Below the pieces are notes generated by a model. That model did not search any database and was not told where the DNA came from. It worked only from the letters and a program-made list of their open reading frames with translations. 64,000 nt of DNA from contig JAEUOS010000132.1 in assembly GCA_016790695.1 (NCBI GenBank), positions 1-64,000 of the forward strand, read 5' to 3'. The position numbers and the translations under genes were made by a program. This document shows positions 36,922-43,763 of the stretch, piece after piece. How positions within the stretch are numbered: position 1 is the stretch's first letter; each line of letters opens with the position of its first letter. The DNA is from Burkholderiales bacterium. GTDB taxonomy: Bacteria; Pseudomonadota; Gammaproteobacteria; Burkholderiales; JAEUOS01.

Positions 36922-37371
36922 ATGCGTCCGCGCTCCCCGTCCCGTCGCCGTGCCATCGCGGCGGCCGCCGTGCCGCTCCTGCCCCTGCGCGCGCTCGCGC
37001 AGGCCGAGCCGGAAGTCGCGGCGATGAAGGCCTTCGTGGGCAATCGCCCGGTGCGCGCGGGCCGCCTGGTGCTCGACATCCCGCGCATCGCCGACAACGG
37101 CAACGTCGTGCCCGTGCGCATCGCGCTGCCCGGGCCGTTCGCGCCGGGCGCCGAGGTCAGAAGCATCCACCTGTTCTCCGAGAAGAACCCGGTGCCGCAG
37201 ATGGCGGTGTTCCATTTTCCCGCGCCGGTGGCGAAGGTCGAGGTCGAGTCGCGCGTGCGCCTTGCCGGCACGCAGCGCATTGCCGCGGTGGCGACCCTGG
37301 CCGACGGCACGCTGCACGCCGCCACCGCCGACGTGGTGGTGACGATCTCGGCCTGCATCGACGGTAGCTAA
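36922..37371 (+). CDS. soxY: Sulfur carrier SoxY with a non-canonical C-terminus
   Basis: Carrier subunit of SoxYZ, 149 aa, exported by a twin-arginine signal (SPSRRRAIAAAAVPLLPL). The immunoglobulin-like body includes VRSIHLFSEKNPVPQMAVFHF and VAKVEVESRVRLAGTQRIAAVATLADG. In classical SoxY the substrate-bearing Cys sits in a terminal GGCGG arm. Here the protein ends SACIDGS, with Cys145 kept but the flanking glycines lost. This could change the flexibility of the arm or the partner enzymes. soxZ starts 4 bp later. Confidence 0.88.
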   Translation: MRPRSPSRRRAIAAAAVPLLPLRALAQAEPEVAAMKAFVGNRPVRAGRLVLDIPRIADNGNVVPVRIALPGPFAPGAEVRSIHLFSEKNPVPQMAVFHFPAPVAKVEVESRVRLAGTQRIAAVATLADGTLHAATADVVVTISACIDGS

Positions 37372-37375
37372 GCTG

Positions 37376-37699
37376 ATGGCCGACGCCCGCGTGCAGGTGC
37401 CCGCGCAGGTCCGGCGCGGCGAGTCCTTCGAGGTCAAGATCCTGATCCGCCATGCGATGGAGACCGGGTATCGCCTCACCGACGAGGGCAAGCCGATCGC
37501 GCGCAACGTCATCCGCGAGCTGACCTGCCGCTACAACGGCGTGCTGGTGTTTCGCGCCGAGCCCAGTTCCGGCATCGCCGCCAATCCGCTGTTCACCTTC
37601 TTCGTCACCGCGGGCGATTCGGGCGAGCTCGTCTTCGAATGGGTCGACGATGCCGGCGCGCGGGCGAGCGAGCGCGCCAGCGTGACCGTCGCGCCGTAG
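37376..37699 (+). CDS. soxZ: SoxZ
   Basis: Partner of SoxY, 107 aa, full length and without a signal peptide; it is expected to be exported with SoxY. It shows the family blocks FEVKILIRHAMETGYRLTDEGKPIARNVIRELTC and ANPLFTFFVTAGDSGELVFEWVDDAG. It overlaps the short gap after soxY and is followed 10 bp later by soxA. Confidence 0.93.
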   Translation: MADARVQVPAQVRRGESFEVKILIRHAMETGYRLTDEGKPIARNVIRELTCRYNGVLVFRAEPSSGIAANPLFTFFVTAGDSGELVFEWVDDAGARASERASVTVAP

Positions 37700-37709
37700 A
37701 CCGCCCCGC

Positions 37710-38489
37710 ATGGTGCGCGGCGTCGGCGCGTTGCTGCTGGGTCTGGCGTGCGTCGCCGTGCCGGCGCAGGAGCGCAGCCTGCCGGCGGGCGCGCTGCGTT
37801 CCGGCAGCACCTACCTCTCGCCCGAGCTCAGGGCGATGCAGGAGGACGGCTTCGCCAATCCGGGCATGCTGTGGGTCGAGAAGGGCGCGAAGCTGTGGGG
37901 CGTCCGGGCGGGCGCCGACGGCAGGTCGTGCGCCGACTGCCACGGCGACGCGCGCGCGAGCATGCGCGGCGTCGCCGCGCGCTATCCGGCGTTCGACCGC
38001 GCCGCGAACCGGCTGCTCGATCTCGAGGGGCGCATCAACCAGTGCCGCGCCGAGCGCCAGCGGGCCGCGCCGTTCGCCTTCGAGTCCGAGGAACTGCTCG
38101 GGCTCACCGCGCACGTCGCCAGCCAGTCGCGCGGCCTGCCGCTGAAGGTCGCGGTCGACGGGCCGGCGGCGCCGCACTTCGCGCGCGGGCGCATGCTCTT
38201 CGAGCGCCGCATCGGCCAGATGAACCTCGCGTGCCTGCATTGCCACGAGTGGAACGCCGGGCGCCGCCTGCTCGCCGAGACGATCAGCCAGGGCCATCCG
38301 AACGCCTACCCGATCTACCGCCTCGAGTGGCAGTCGGCCGGCTCGCTGCAGCGGCGCCTGCGCGCCTGCTACTCGGGCGTGCGCGCCGAGCTGCCGGCCT
38401 ACAATTCGGCCGACCTGCTCGACCTCTCGCTGTTCCTCGCCTGGCGCGCCGAGGGCCTGGCCATCGAGACGCCGGGCGTGCGGCGCTGA
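37710..38489 (+). CDS. soxA: Di-haem cytochrome SoxA
   Basis: Catalytic subunit of SoxXA, 259 aa, with a signal peptide (GVGALLLGLACVAVPAQ). Two haem motifs are seen, CADCH and CLHCH. The unusual Cys haem ligand is in LRRRLRACYSGVRAELPAYNSADLLDL, where SoxA proteins carry the cysteine persulfide. It closes the soxXYZA set. No soxB, soxCD or soxV/W follows; the next gene is a Bug receptor 43 bp on. Confidence 0.92.
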   Translation: MVRGVGALLLGLACVAVPAQERSLPAGALRSGSTYLSPELRAMQEDGFANPGMLWVEKGAKLWGVRAGADGRSCADCHGDARASMRGVAARYPAFDRAANRLLDLEGRINQCRAERQRAAPFAFESEELLGLTAHVASQSRGLPLKVAVDGPAAPHFARGRMLFERRIGQMNLACLHCHEWNAGRRLLAETISQGHPNAYPIYRLEWQSAGSLQRRLRACYSGVRAELPAYNSADLLDLSLFLAWRAEGLAIETPGVRR

Positions 38490-38532
38490 GGCCGGCCGCG
38501 CCGCCGCCACCCCTTCCACGGATCCTCCCGCC

Positions 38533-39495
38533 ATGACCCTGCTCGCCCGACTGCTCGCCCCGCTGCTGTGCGCCGCCGCGCTCTCCGCCCAGGCCGCCTT
38601 TCCCGACAAGCCGGTCAAGATCATCATCGGCTTCCCCGCCGGCGGGCCGCTCGACCAGCACATGCGCCTGCTGTCGGACCGCCTTGGTGCCAACCTCGGG
38701 CAGCCGGTCATCATCGACTACCGCAGCGGCGCCGGCGGCGCGGTCGGCGCCGACGCGGTCGCGAAGTCGGCGCCCGACGGCTACACGCTGCTGCTCGCCA
38801 ACACCGGCACGATGGTGATCAACCCGGCGGTCTACACCCGGCTGCCGTACCAGACCCTGCGCGACTTCGCGCCGGTCGCGCGCACCGCGCAGCAGCCGCT
38901 GCTCCTGATCGTCAACCCCGCGGTGCCGGCGCAGACGCTGCAGGAGTTCATCGCCCATGCGCGCGCCAATCCGGGCAAGGTCAACTTCGGCTCGGCCGGC
39001 AACGGCGGCATCTCCCATCTGGTGCCGGAGATGCTGAAGCAGGCCACGGGCATCGCGATGACCCACGTGCCCTACAAGGGCAGCGCGCCGGCCTTCGTCG
39101 ACCTGATCGCCGGCCAGGTGCAGTTCATGGCCGAGTCGGTGCCGCAGGCGGCGCAGTACGCCAGGCAGGGCAAGGTGCGCGCGCTCGCGGTGACCAGCCG
39201 CGAGCGCAACATCGCGGTGCCCGAGGTCCCGACCATGGCCGAGGCCGGCGTGCGCAACTTCGAGGTCGTGGGCTTCTACGGCATCCTCGCGCCGGCGGCC
39301 ACGCCGCGCGAGGCCGTCGACCGGCTCTCGAGCGCCTTTCGCCAGGTGATCGGGGAGGCCGCGATCCGCGAGCGCATGGTGCAGCAGGGCGCCGACCCCG
39401 CGTTCCTCGGCGCGGCCGACTTCGCCGCGTTCCTGAAGGCCGAGATGCCGCGCTGGGCGGCGGCGGTGGCGGCGTCGGGGACCCGACTGGACTGA
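38533..39495 (+). CDS. Bug/TctC-family periplasmic solute receptor (copy 4)
   Basis: Secreted receptor, 320 aa, with the signal peptide ending near SAQA/AFP. The core is KPVKIIIGFPAGGPLDQHMR (Asp41), with YRSGAGGAVG, PDGYTLLLANTG and [17 protein letters not shown]. It follows soxA closely and may be co-transcribed with it. The last 82 bp, coding FLKAEMPRWAAAVAASGTRLD, are repeated downstream at 41034-41115. Confidence 0.93.
   Translation: MTLLARLLAPLLCAAALSAQAAFPDKPVKIIIGFPAGGPLDQHMRLLSDRLGANLGQPVIIDYRSGAGGAVGADAVAKSAPDGYTLLLANTGTMVINPAVYTRLPYQTLRDFAPVARTAQQPLLLIVNPAVPAQTLQEFIAHARANPGKVNFGSAGNGGISHLVPEMLKQATGIAMTHVPYKGSAPAFVDLIAGQVQFMAESVPQAAQYARQGKVRALAVTSRERNIAVPEVPTMAEAGVRNFEVVGFYGILAPAATPREAVDRLSSAFRQVIGEAAIRERMVQQGADPAFLGAADFAAFLKAEMPRWAAAVAASGTRLD
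39414..39495 (+). repeat. 82-bp direct repeat, copy A (3' end of Bug gene 4)
   Basis: The last 82 bp of the Bug coding region, including its stop codon. It matches 41034-41115 at 76 of 82 positions without gaps; the offset is 1620 bp. Upstream of position 39414 the similarity stops. Together the copies bracket a less G+C-rich three-gene segment. Confidence 0.95.
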
Positions 39496-39513
39496 TGGAG
39501 ACAACGGTGTTAT

Positions 39514-39529
39514 TTCTGTATTGACAGAA
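39514..39529. promoter_or_regulatory. Shared islet dyad, site 1 (TTCT-N8-AGAA)
   Basis: TTCTGTATTGACAGAA is an inverted repeat that overlaps the -35 of the regulator gene. The same spaced arms occur in front of the next gene (40147-40162). It fits autoregulation by the GbsR/MarR protein. Confidence 0.65.
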
Positions 39530-39548
39530 TCGACGGAAATAATATAAT
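39521..39548 (+). promoter_or_regulatory. Consensus sigma-70 promoter of the islet regulator
   Basis: TTGACA (39521-39526) and TATAAT (39543-39548) match the consensus exactly with a 16-bp spacer. Transcription would begin at about 39555, the A of the ATG, so the mRNA is predicted to be leaderless. No other promoter in the window is this close to consensus. Confidence 0.85.
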
Positions 39549-39554
39549 CAACCC

Positions 39555-40127
39555 ATGGAACTTTCTGCGACAGCACGCCGGTTTGTGTTGCACTGGGGCG
39601 AAATGGGCTCGGCCTGGGGCGTGAACCGGACCGTCGCGCAGATTCATGCGCTGCTGTTCGTGCACGGCGCACCGATGCACGCCGAGGAGATCGCGGACAC
39701 GCTGGGCGCGGCGCGCTCGAATGTCAGCACCAGCCTCAGGGAACTGCAAAACTGGAAGCTGATCCGGCTCGCGCCGGTGCTTGGCGACCGACGCGACTAT
39801 TTCGAGACGTCGAACGACGTCTGGGAGTTGTTTCGCATCATCGTGCGCGAACGCAAGCAGCGCGAATTCGATCCGACCGTCCGCATGCTGCGCGAACTGG
39901 TGGCCAATCCCGAGTTCGTCAGCGAGCCGCCGGATGCCCAGGACCGCATCCGCGAGACGCTGCGATTCATGGATGCGCTCGGAACCTGGAGCAACGAGAT
40001 GCTGCGTTTGACGCCGGGGACCCTGGAGAAGGTGCTCAAGCTCGGCGCGTCGATTCAGAAGCTGCTGCGCCAGGACGGAACGTCGCATGCAGCGGCGCCT
40101 GCCGGCGCGCCGGAGTCCCGAGACTAG
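39555..40127 (+). CDS. GbsR/MarR-family transcriptional regulator
   Basis: Winged-HTH regulator, 190 aa. The DNA-binding region is IHALLFVHGAPMHAEEIADTLGAARSNVSTSLRELQNWKLI, characteristic of GbsR-type MarR proteins, followed by a beta-wing (VLGDRRDYFETSNDVWELF) and a long C-terminal helical region for dimerisation. Members respond to osmolytes such as choline or to redox and membrane signals. The ATG coincides with the predicted transcription start. Codon use is less G+C-rich than in neighbours. It probably represses itself and the DCC gene through the shared dyad. Confidence 0.87.
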   Translation: MELSATARRFVLHWGEMGSAWGVNRTVAQIHALLFVHGAPMHAEEIADTLGAARSNVSTSLRELQNWKLIRLAPVLGDRRDYFETSNDVWELFRIIVRERKQREFDPTVRMLRELVANPEFVSEPPDAQDRIRETLRFMDALGTWSNEMLRLTPGTLEKVLKLGASIQKLLRQDGTSHAAAPAGAPESRD

Positions 40128-40140
40128 CTTTTTTTTGACA

Positions 40141-40169
40141 TTGAATTTCTTTAATTTCAGAAATTTCAA
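40141..40169. promoter_or_regulatory. Shared islet dyad, site 2, in an A/T-rich intergenic region
   Basis: TTCT-N8-AGAA at 40147-40162 repeats the spacing of site 1. The symmetry extends outwards to TTGAA (40141-40145) and TTTCAA on the right. A TTGACA just upstream (40135-40140) could be a -35, although no good -10 is in register. It stands 7 bp before the ATG of the DCC gene. Confidence 0.6.
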
Positions 40170-40175
40170 ACAATC

Positions 40176-40652
40176 ATGACTGACATCTTTCCACTCACGC
40201 TCTATTTCGATGGATCCTGCATCTTGTGCCGCGCCGAGATGGAGAACCTGCGGCAGCGCGACGCGCGCGGGCTGTTGCGGTTCATCGATATCTCGCCGCG
40301 CGACTTCGAGCGGACGCCGGTCGGCGTGACGCGCGATGACCTCATGGCACGCATTCACGCGACGCGGGCGGACGGCGGACTGGTGGTCGGCGTCGACGTG
40401 TTTCGCCTTGCCTATCGCGCGGTCGGATTGGGCTGGGTCGCGCGCATCACGGAATGGCCCGGACTGCGCGCACTCGCCGAAGGCCTCTATCCATGGCTCG
40501 CGCGCTATCGCCATCGCCTGCCGCGGCGGTTGCTGGCCGGGGCATTCGATCTGCTGGGGCGCGGTGCGGCGCGGCGTGCGGCCGCGAGGCGCTGCGGCGC
40601 GACCGGCGCGTGTGAACGACGAGATTTTTCCAGCGACAGGAGGCAATCATGA
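40176..40652 (+). CDS. DCC-family thiol-disulfide oxidoreductase-like protein (DUF393)
   Basis: Protein of 158 aa with the DCC-family start LYFDGSCILCRAEM, whose Cys15 and Cys18 make a redox CxxC after the Asp. Further family features are LLRFIDISPRDF and VVGVDVFRLAYRAVGLGWV. It is predicted cytosolic or membrane-associated. Family members are thought to act in thiol-disulfide exchange, but substrates are mostly unknown. It overlaps the next gene by ATGA. It belongs to the islet under the GbsR-type regulator. Confidence 0.87.
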   Translation: MTDIFPLTLYFDGSCILCRAEMENLRQRDARGLLRFIDISPRDFERTPVGVTRDDLMARIHATRADGGLVVGVDVFRLAYRAVGLGWVARITEWPGLRALAEGLYPWLARYRHRLPRRLLAGAFDLLGRGAARRAAARRCGATGACERRDFSSDRRQS

Positions 40653-41002
40653 ACACGACGCTTTTTCTGGTATCCATCGCGATGGCGGTCATCGGGCCGG
40701 CCGTTGCCCTCACCTACCTGCGGCCGATCCTGGTCAAGGTTCTCGTCGCGCTGTGCGATGCCGACGGCGGGGCCGAGTTCTGGGTGCGCAGCGCCTATGT
40801 GCTTTCGATCAGCGGGACATTGATGCTGGTGCTGCTGTTCGGCAGGTTCGCCGAGGACAGCCATGTCGTCGACGTTCTGCGGCGGACCATGTTCCTGGTC
40901 CTGCTGGGTGTGTTCGTCGGCATCGCGTTCATCGCGATCCGGGTCTGGGACAGGGTCGCGGCCTCGCTCAAGGCCGCCGTCGACGTTCCGGCGGCGCAGT
41001 GA
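40649..41002 (+). CDS. Small integral membrane protein
   Basis: Not recognised beyond its topology. The protein has 117 aa and three probable transmembrane helices (residues about 3-32, 48-66 and 78-98: TTLFLVSIAMAVIGPAVALTYL, SAYVLSISGTLMLVLLFGRF, TMFLVLLGVFVGIAFIAIRV). ATG 40649 overlaps the DCC stop, so the two are translated together and may form a membrane redox pair. It is the last intact gene of the islet. Confidence 0.7.
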   Translation: MNTTLFLVSIAMAVIGPAVALTYLRPILVKVLVALCDADGGAEFWVRSAYVLSISGTLMLVLLFGRFAEDSHVVDVLRRTMFLVLLGVFVGIAFIAIRVWDRVAASLKAAVDVPAAQ

Positions 41003-41033
41003 CGGCGGCCGGAGAGGGCACTCGCGCCGATGT

Positions 41034-41115
41034 GGCCGACTGCGCCGCGGTCCTGAAGGCCGAGATGCCGCGCCGGGCGGCGGCGGTGGCGGCCTCGGGG
41101 ACCCGGCTGGATTGA
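41034..41115 (+). pseudogene. Duplicated C-terminal fragment of a Bug receptor gene (direct repeat, copy B)
   Basis: It encodes VADCAAVLKAEMPRRAAAVA plus the terminal ASGTRLD in frame to a TGA, matching the end of Bug copy 4 with few changes, but no upstream receptor sequence or start exists. At DNA level it matches 39414-39495 at 76 of 82 positions. It marks the right edge of the islet. It may be the original end of the Bug gene or a copy carried in by the inserted DNA. Confidence 0.85.
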
Positions 41116-41139
41116 GCGCCGCGTTCGCCGGCGTCGCGC

Positions 41140-41973
41140 TCAGGCGCGAAACTCGGTCTTCGCGGTTCCCTGGTACAGCGCCTTGACCTGGCGGCCCACC
41201 GCGTCGGCGTGCGCGGCGAGCGCGCCGGCGTCGAGGTCGGCCGCGGGCCGCGGCTCGGGGTCGAAATGGCCGTGGCGGTCGGTGCCGCGCACCAGCATCG
41301 CCGAGTCGCGCACCTTGAGCTGGCGCACGCTGGTCGGGATGTAGCGGATCGCGAGCCCGATGCGGCGGTCGGCGCTGCGGTTCGGCGCCGAGCCGTGCAC
41401 CAGCTTGATGTGGTGCAGCGACATCTCGCCGGCCGCCAGCGGCATCGCCACCGCCTTCGACGTGTCGACCGGCACCGCGATCTCCTGGCCGCGCGAGAGC
41501 AGGTTGTCCTTGTGGAAGGTGTCCAGGTGCGGCAGCTGGTCGACGCGATGGCTGCCCGGGATGACTTCCATGCAGCCGTTCTCGCGGTTCGCGTCGGTGA
41601 ACGCGACCCAGGCGGTGACCACGTCGTCGGGGTCGAGCCCCCAGTAGGTGGAGTCCTGGTGCCAGGATACGAACCCGGGGCTCGCCGCCTCCTTGATGAA
41701 GAAGTTCGTGGTCCAGCACAGGATGTCGGGCCCGATCAGGTCCTCGACCGCGTCGAGGATGCGCGGGTGGTGCACCAGCATGTCGGCCCAGGTGAACAGC
41801 AGGTGGGTCTTGTGGCGCCAGTTGCCCTGCAGCGGCGTGCCGGTCTTGCGCTCGTGCGCCTCGAGCGCGTCGCGCCAGGCGCGCGCCTCGGCGGCGTCGC
41901 CGACCTTCACCGGGAAGACGAAGCCGTCGCGGTGGTAGGCGGCGACGGCCGCCGGTTCGAGGATGCGTGTCAT
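41140..41973 (-). CDS. Phytanoyl-CoA dioxygenase (PhyH) family protein
   Basis: Fe(II)/2-oxoglutarate-dependent oxygenase, 277 aa. The iron triad is His105 and Asp107 (SWHQDSTYWGLDPDD) and His193 (HHIKLVHGSAPNRS), followed by the 2-oxoglutarate-binding Arg region DRRIGLAIRYIP. Bacterial members hydroxylate many small substrates, not only acyl-CoA. It is the last gene of the TAXI-TRAP operon, 15 bp after a Bug receptor. Its substrate is probably linked to the compounds taken up. Confidence 0.9.
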   Translation of the reverse strand: MTRILEPAAVAAYHRDGFVFPVKVGDAAEARAWRDALEAHERKTGTPLQGNWRHKTHLLFTWADMLVHHPRILDAVEDLIGPDILCWTTNFFIKEAASPGFVSWHQDSTYWGLDPDDVVTAWVAFTDANRENGCMEVIPGSHRVDQLPHLDTFHKDNLLSRGQEIAVPVDTSKAVAMPLAAGEMSLHHIKLVHGSAPNRSADRRIGLAIRYIPTSVRQLKVRDSAMLVRGTDRHGHFDPEPRPAADLDAGALAAHADAVGRQVKALYQGTAKTEFRA

Positions 41974-41988
41974 CGGTTGCTCCCGGGC

Positions 41989-42972
41989 TCAATCGGCGGT
42001 GATGCCGGTCTGCCGCACGAAGGCCGCCCAGCGCGCCGACTCGCTCTTGACCAGGCTGGCGAATTCCTCGGCGCTGCCGCCCATCACGTCGATGCCGGCG
42101 TTCTCGAAGGCCTGGCGCACCGCGCTCTGGCCGAGCACGTCGCGCGTGGCGCGGTTGAGCACCTCGACGATCGCCGGTGGCGTGCCGGCGGGCGCGACCA
42201 GGCCGGTCCAGCTGTAGACCTCGACGCCGCTGATGCCGGACTCGGCGAGCGTCGGCACGTCGGGGATCGCGGGCACGCGCTGCGGCGCCGCCACCGCCAG
42301 CGCGCGCAGCCGGCCGTTGCGCACCAGGGGAATCGCGGAGTTGCCGATGCTGAAGATGTAGCTCACCTCGCCGCGGCCGACGTCGGTCAGCGCGACCGTG
42401 AGCGCCTTGTAGGGGATGTGGCGCGCGTCGGCGCCGACGGTGCGGCGGAACAGTTCGCCGGCGATGTGCGCGGGCGTGCCGTTGCCGCCGGAGCCGAAGG
42501 TGTGGGCGCCGGGCGCGGCCTTGAGCATCTGCGCGAGGTCCGCGACGCTGCGCGCCGGCGAGCCCGGCCCGACGCACAGCACCGTGTATTGCCGGCCGAT
42601 CAGCGCGAACGGCGCGGTGTCGCGCACCAGGTCGGCGACCGGCTTGGCCTGCATCGCCTGCGCCACCGTGTGCGCCTGCAGTACCAGGCCGATGGTATGG
42701 CCGTCGGGCGCCGCGCGCGCGAGCTCGGCCAGCCCGATCATGCCGGTCGCGCCGACCCGGTTCTCGACCACGATGTTGGTGCCGAGGCGGGTCGCGAGGC
42801 CTTCGGCGACGCGACGGCCGATCGTGTCGGGGCCGCCGCCGGGGGCAAACGGCAGGATCATGCGCATGGTGCGTGCGGGAAAGGTGGGGGCCTGCGCGCG
42901 GGACGTGCCGGCGGCGGCCGCCGCCAGGATGCCCAGCAGCGCGCGGCGGCGCGGGTGGCGGGGAAGGTTCAT
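41989..42972 (-). CDS. Bug/TctC-family periplasmic solute receptor (copy 5)
   Basis: Secreted receptor, 327 aa. The N-terminus has a twin-arginine-like run (PRHPRRRALLGILAAAAAG) before the signal cleavage near RAQA. The core is MRMILPFAPGGGPDTIGRR (Asp49), with NRVGATGMIGL, PDGHTIGLV and IPYKALTVALTDVGRG. ATG 42972 overlaps the DUF1445 stop (ATGA). It sits between a DUF1445 gene and a PhyH gene, so a second small-acid receptor is encoded in the same operon as the TAXI receptor. Confidence 0.92.
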   Translation of the reverse strand: MNLPRHPRRRALLGILAAAAAGTSRAQAPTFPARTMRMILPFAPGGGPDTIGRRVAEGLATRLGTNIVVENRVGATGMIGLAELARAAPDGHTIGLVLQAHTVAQAMQAKPVADLVRDTAPFALIGRQYTVLCVGPGSPARSVADLAQMLKAAPGAHTFGSGGNGTPAHIAGELFRRTVGADARHIPYKALTVALTDVGRGEVSYIFSIGNSAIPLVRNGRLRALAVAAPQRVPAIPDVPTLAESGISGVEVYSWTGLVAPAGTPPAIVEVLNRATRDVLGQSAVRQAFENAGIDVMGGSAEEFASLVKSESARWAAFVRQTGITAD

Positions 42973-43736
42973 GGCTGGCAGAAGTGGTCGGCCAAGAGGT
43001 CGGTGATGAAGCTGTGCGCGGGCGCGTGCGCGATCATGAGGTCGATGCCGGCGGCTTCGGCGGCCGCCTGCGGCGTCACGCCGCAGGCCCAGAACACCGC
43101 GATCCTGTCCGGCGGCACGCCGTCGACCGGCGGCCCGAACAGCGGCGCGGCGAGGTCGGCGCCGATCGCCGCCGGGTCGCCGATGTGGATCGGCGCGCCG
43201 TGGTTGAACGGGAAGCGAGCGCTCACCTGCGTGGCAATGATGGCCTGTTGCGGTGTCAGGAACCGCATCGTGACCACCATCGGGCCGCGGAAGGCGCCGG
43301 CCGGTTCGGTCGGCAGGGTCGAGCGCAGCACCCAGCGGTCGCGGTCGGTGGGCACGCCCGCGCGTTCGAGCGCCTGGTCGAAGGTGATGCCCGAGCCGAT
43401 GAGGAACGCGGTGAAGTCGTCGCGCCAGAGGCCCAGCAGGTCGGTGACGTCGGCCTCGCGCCGGCCGGCGCGGTACACCGCGTAGCGCGCGAGATCGGTG
43501 CGCAGGTCGGCGCCCGGCGCGAGGCGCTTCGGCTCGGGATCGCCGGGGTCGGTCACCTCCAGCAGCGGGCAGGCGCGCGGGTTGCGCTGGCAATAGAGCA
43601 TGAAGTCGAACGCCTGCGCGCGCGGCAGGATCACCAGATTGCACTGCACGTAGCCCAGCGCCAGGCCGCGCGAATGGCCGGTGTGCCGGCCGTCGCGGAT
43701 GTCGCGGCGGGCCTGCTGTGCCGGGGAGAGGGTCAT
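42969..43736 (-). CDS. DUF1445/D-glutamate cyclase (YcsI) family protein, putative hydro-lyase
   Basis: Protein of 255 aa. It starts with ARRDIRDGRHTGHSRGLALGYVQCNLVILP, the family N-terminus, followed by MLYCQRNPRACPLLEVTDPGDPEP. The active-site-like block is VPPDRIAVFWACGVTPQAAAEAA, and the end reads HAPAHSFITD where most relatives have HAPGHMFVTD. Family members are annotated as hydro-lyases or D-glutamate cyclase. The exact reaction is unproven here. It lies between an amidohydrolase and a Bug gene. Confidence 0.87.
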   Translation of the reverse strand: MTLSPAQQARRDIRDGRHTGHSRGLALGYVQCNLVILPRAQAFDFMLYCQRNPRACPLLEVTDPGDPEPKRLAPGADLRTDLARYAVYRAGRREADVTDLLGLWRDDFTAFLIGSGITFDQALERAGVPTDRDRWVLRSTLPTEPAGAFRGPMVVTMRFLTPQQAIIATQVSARFPFNHGAPIHIGDPAAIGADLAAPLFGPPVDGVPPDRIAVFWACGVTPQAAAEAAGIDLMIAHAPAHSFITDLLADHFCQP

Positions 43737-43763
43737 GCGCCGAGTCCTGGTAGCCGCCGCCTG

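Larger units (their letters stand above)
39496..41033. other. Low-G+C three-gene islet between duplicated gene ends
   Basis: The 1.5-kb segment carries a GbsR/MarR regulator, a DCC protein and a small membrane protein. Its intergenic regions are strikingly A/T-rich and its coding regions less G+C-biased than all neighbours. It is flanked by direct repeats of a Bug gene 3' end. No transposase or integrase is present. I read it as acquired DNA whose arrival duplicated, or brought its own copy of, the Bug tail; the mechanism is inference. Confidence 0.7.

Noticed and set aside
39496-41033. Insertion sequence or integron cassette
   Set aside because: No transposase or integrase and no terminal inverted repeats or attC-like structure; the bracket is a direct repeat of a gene end.
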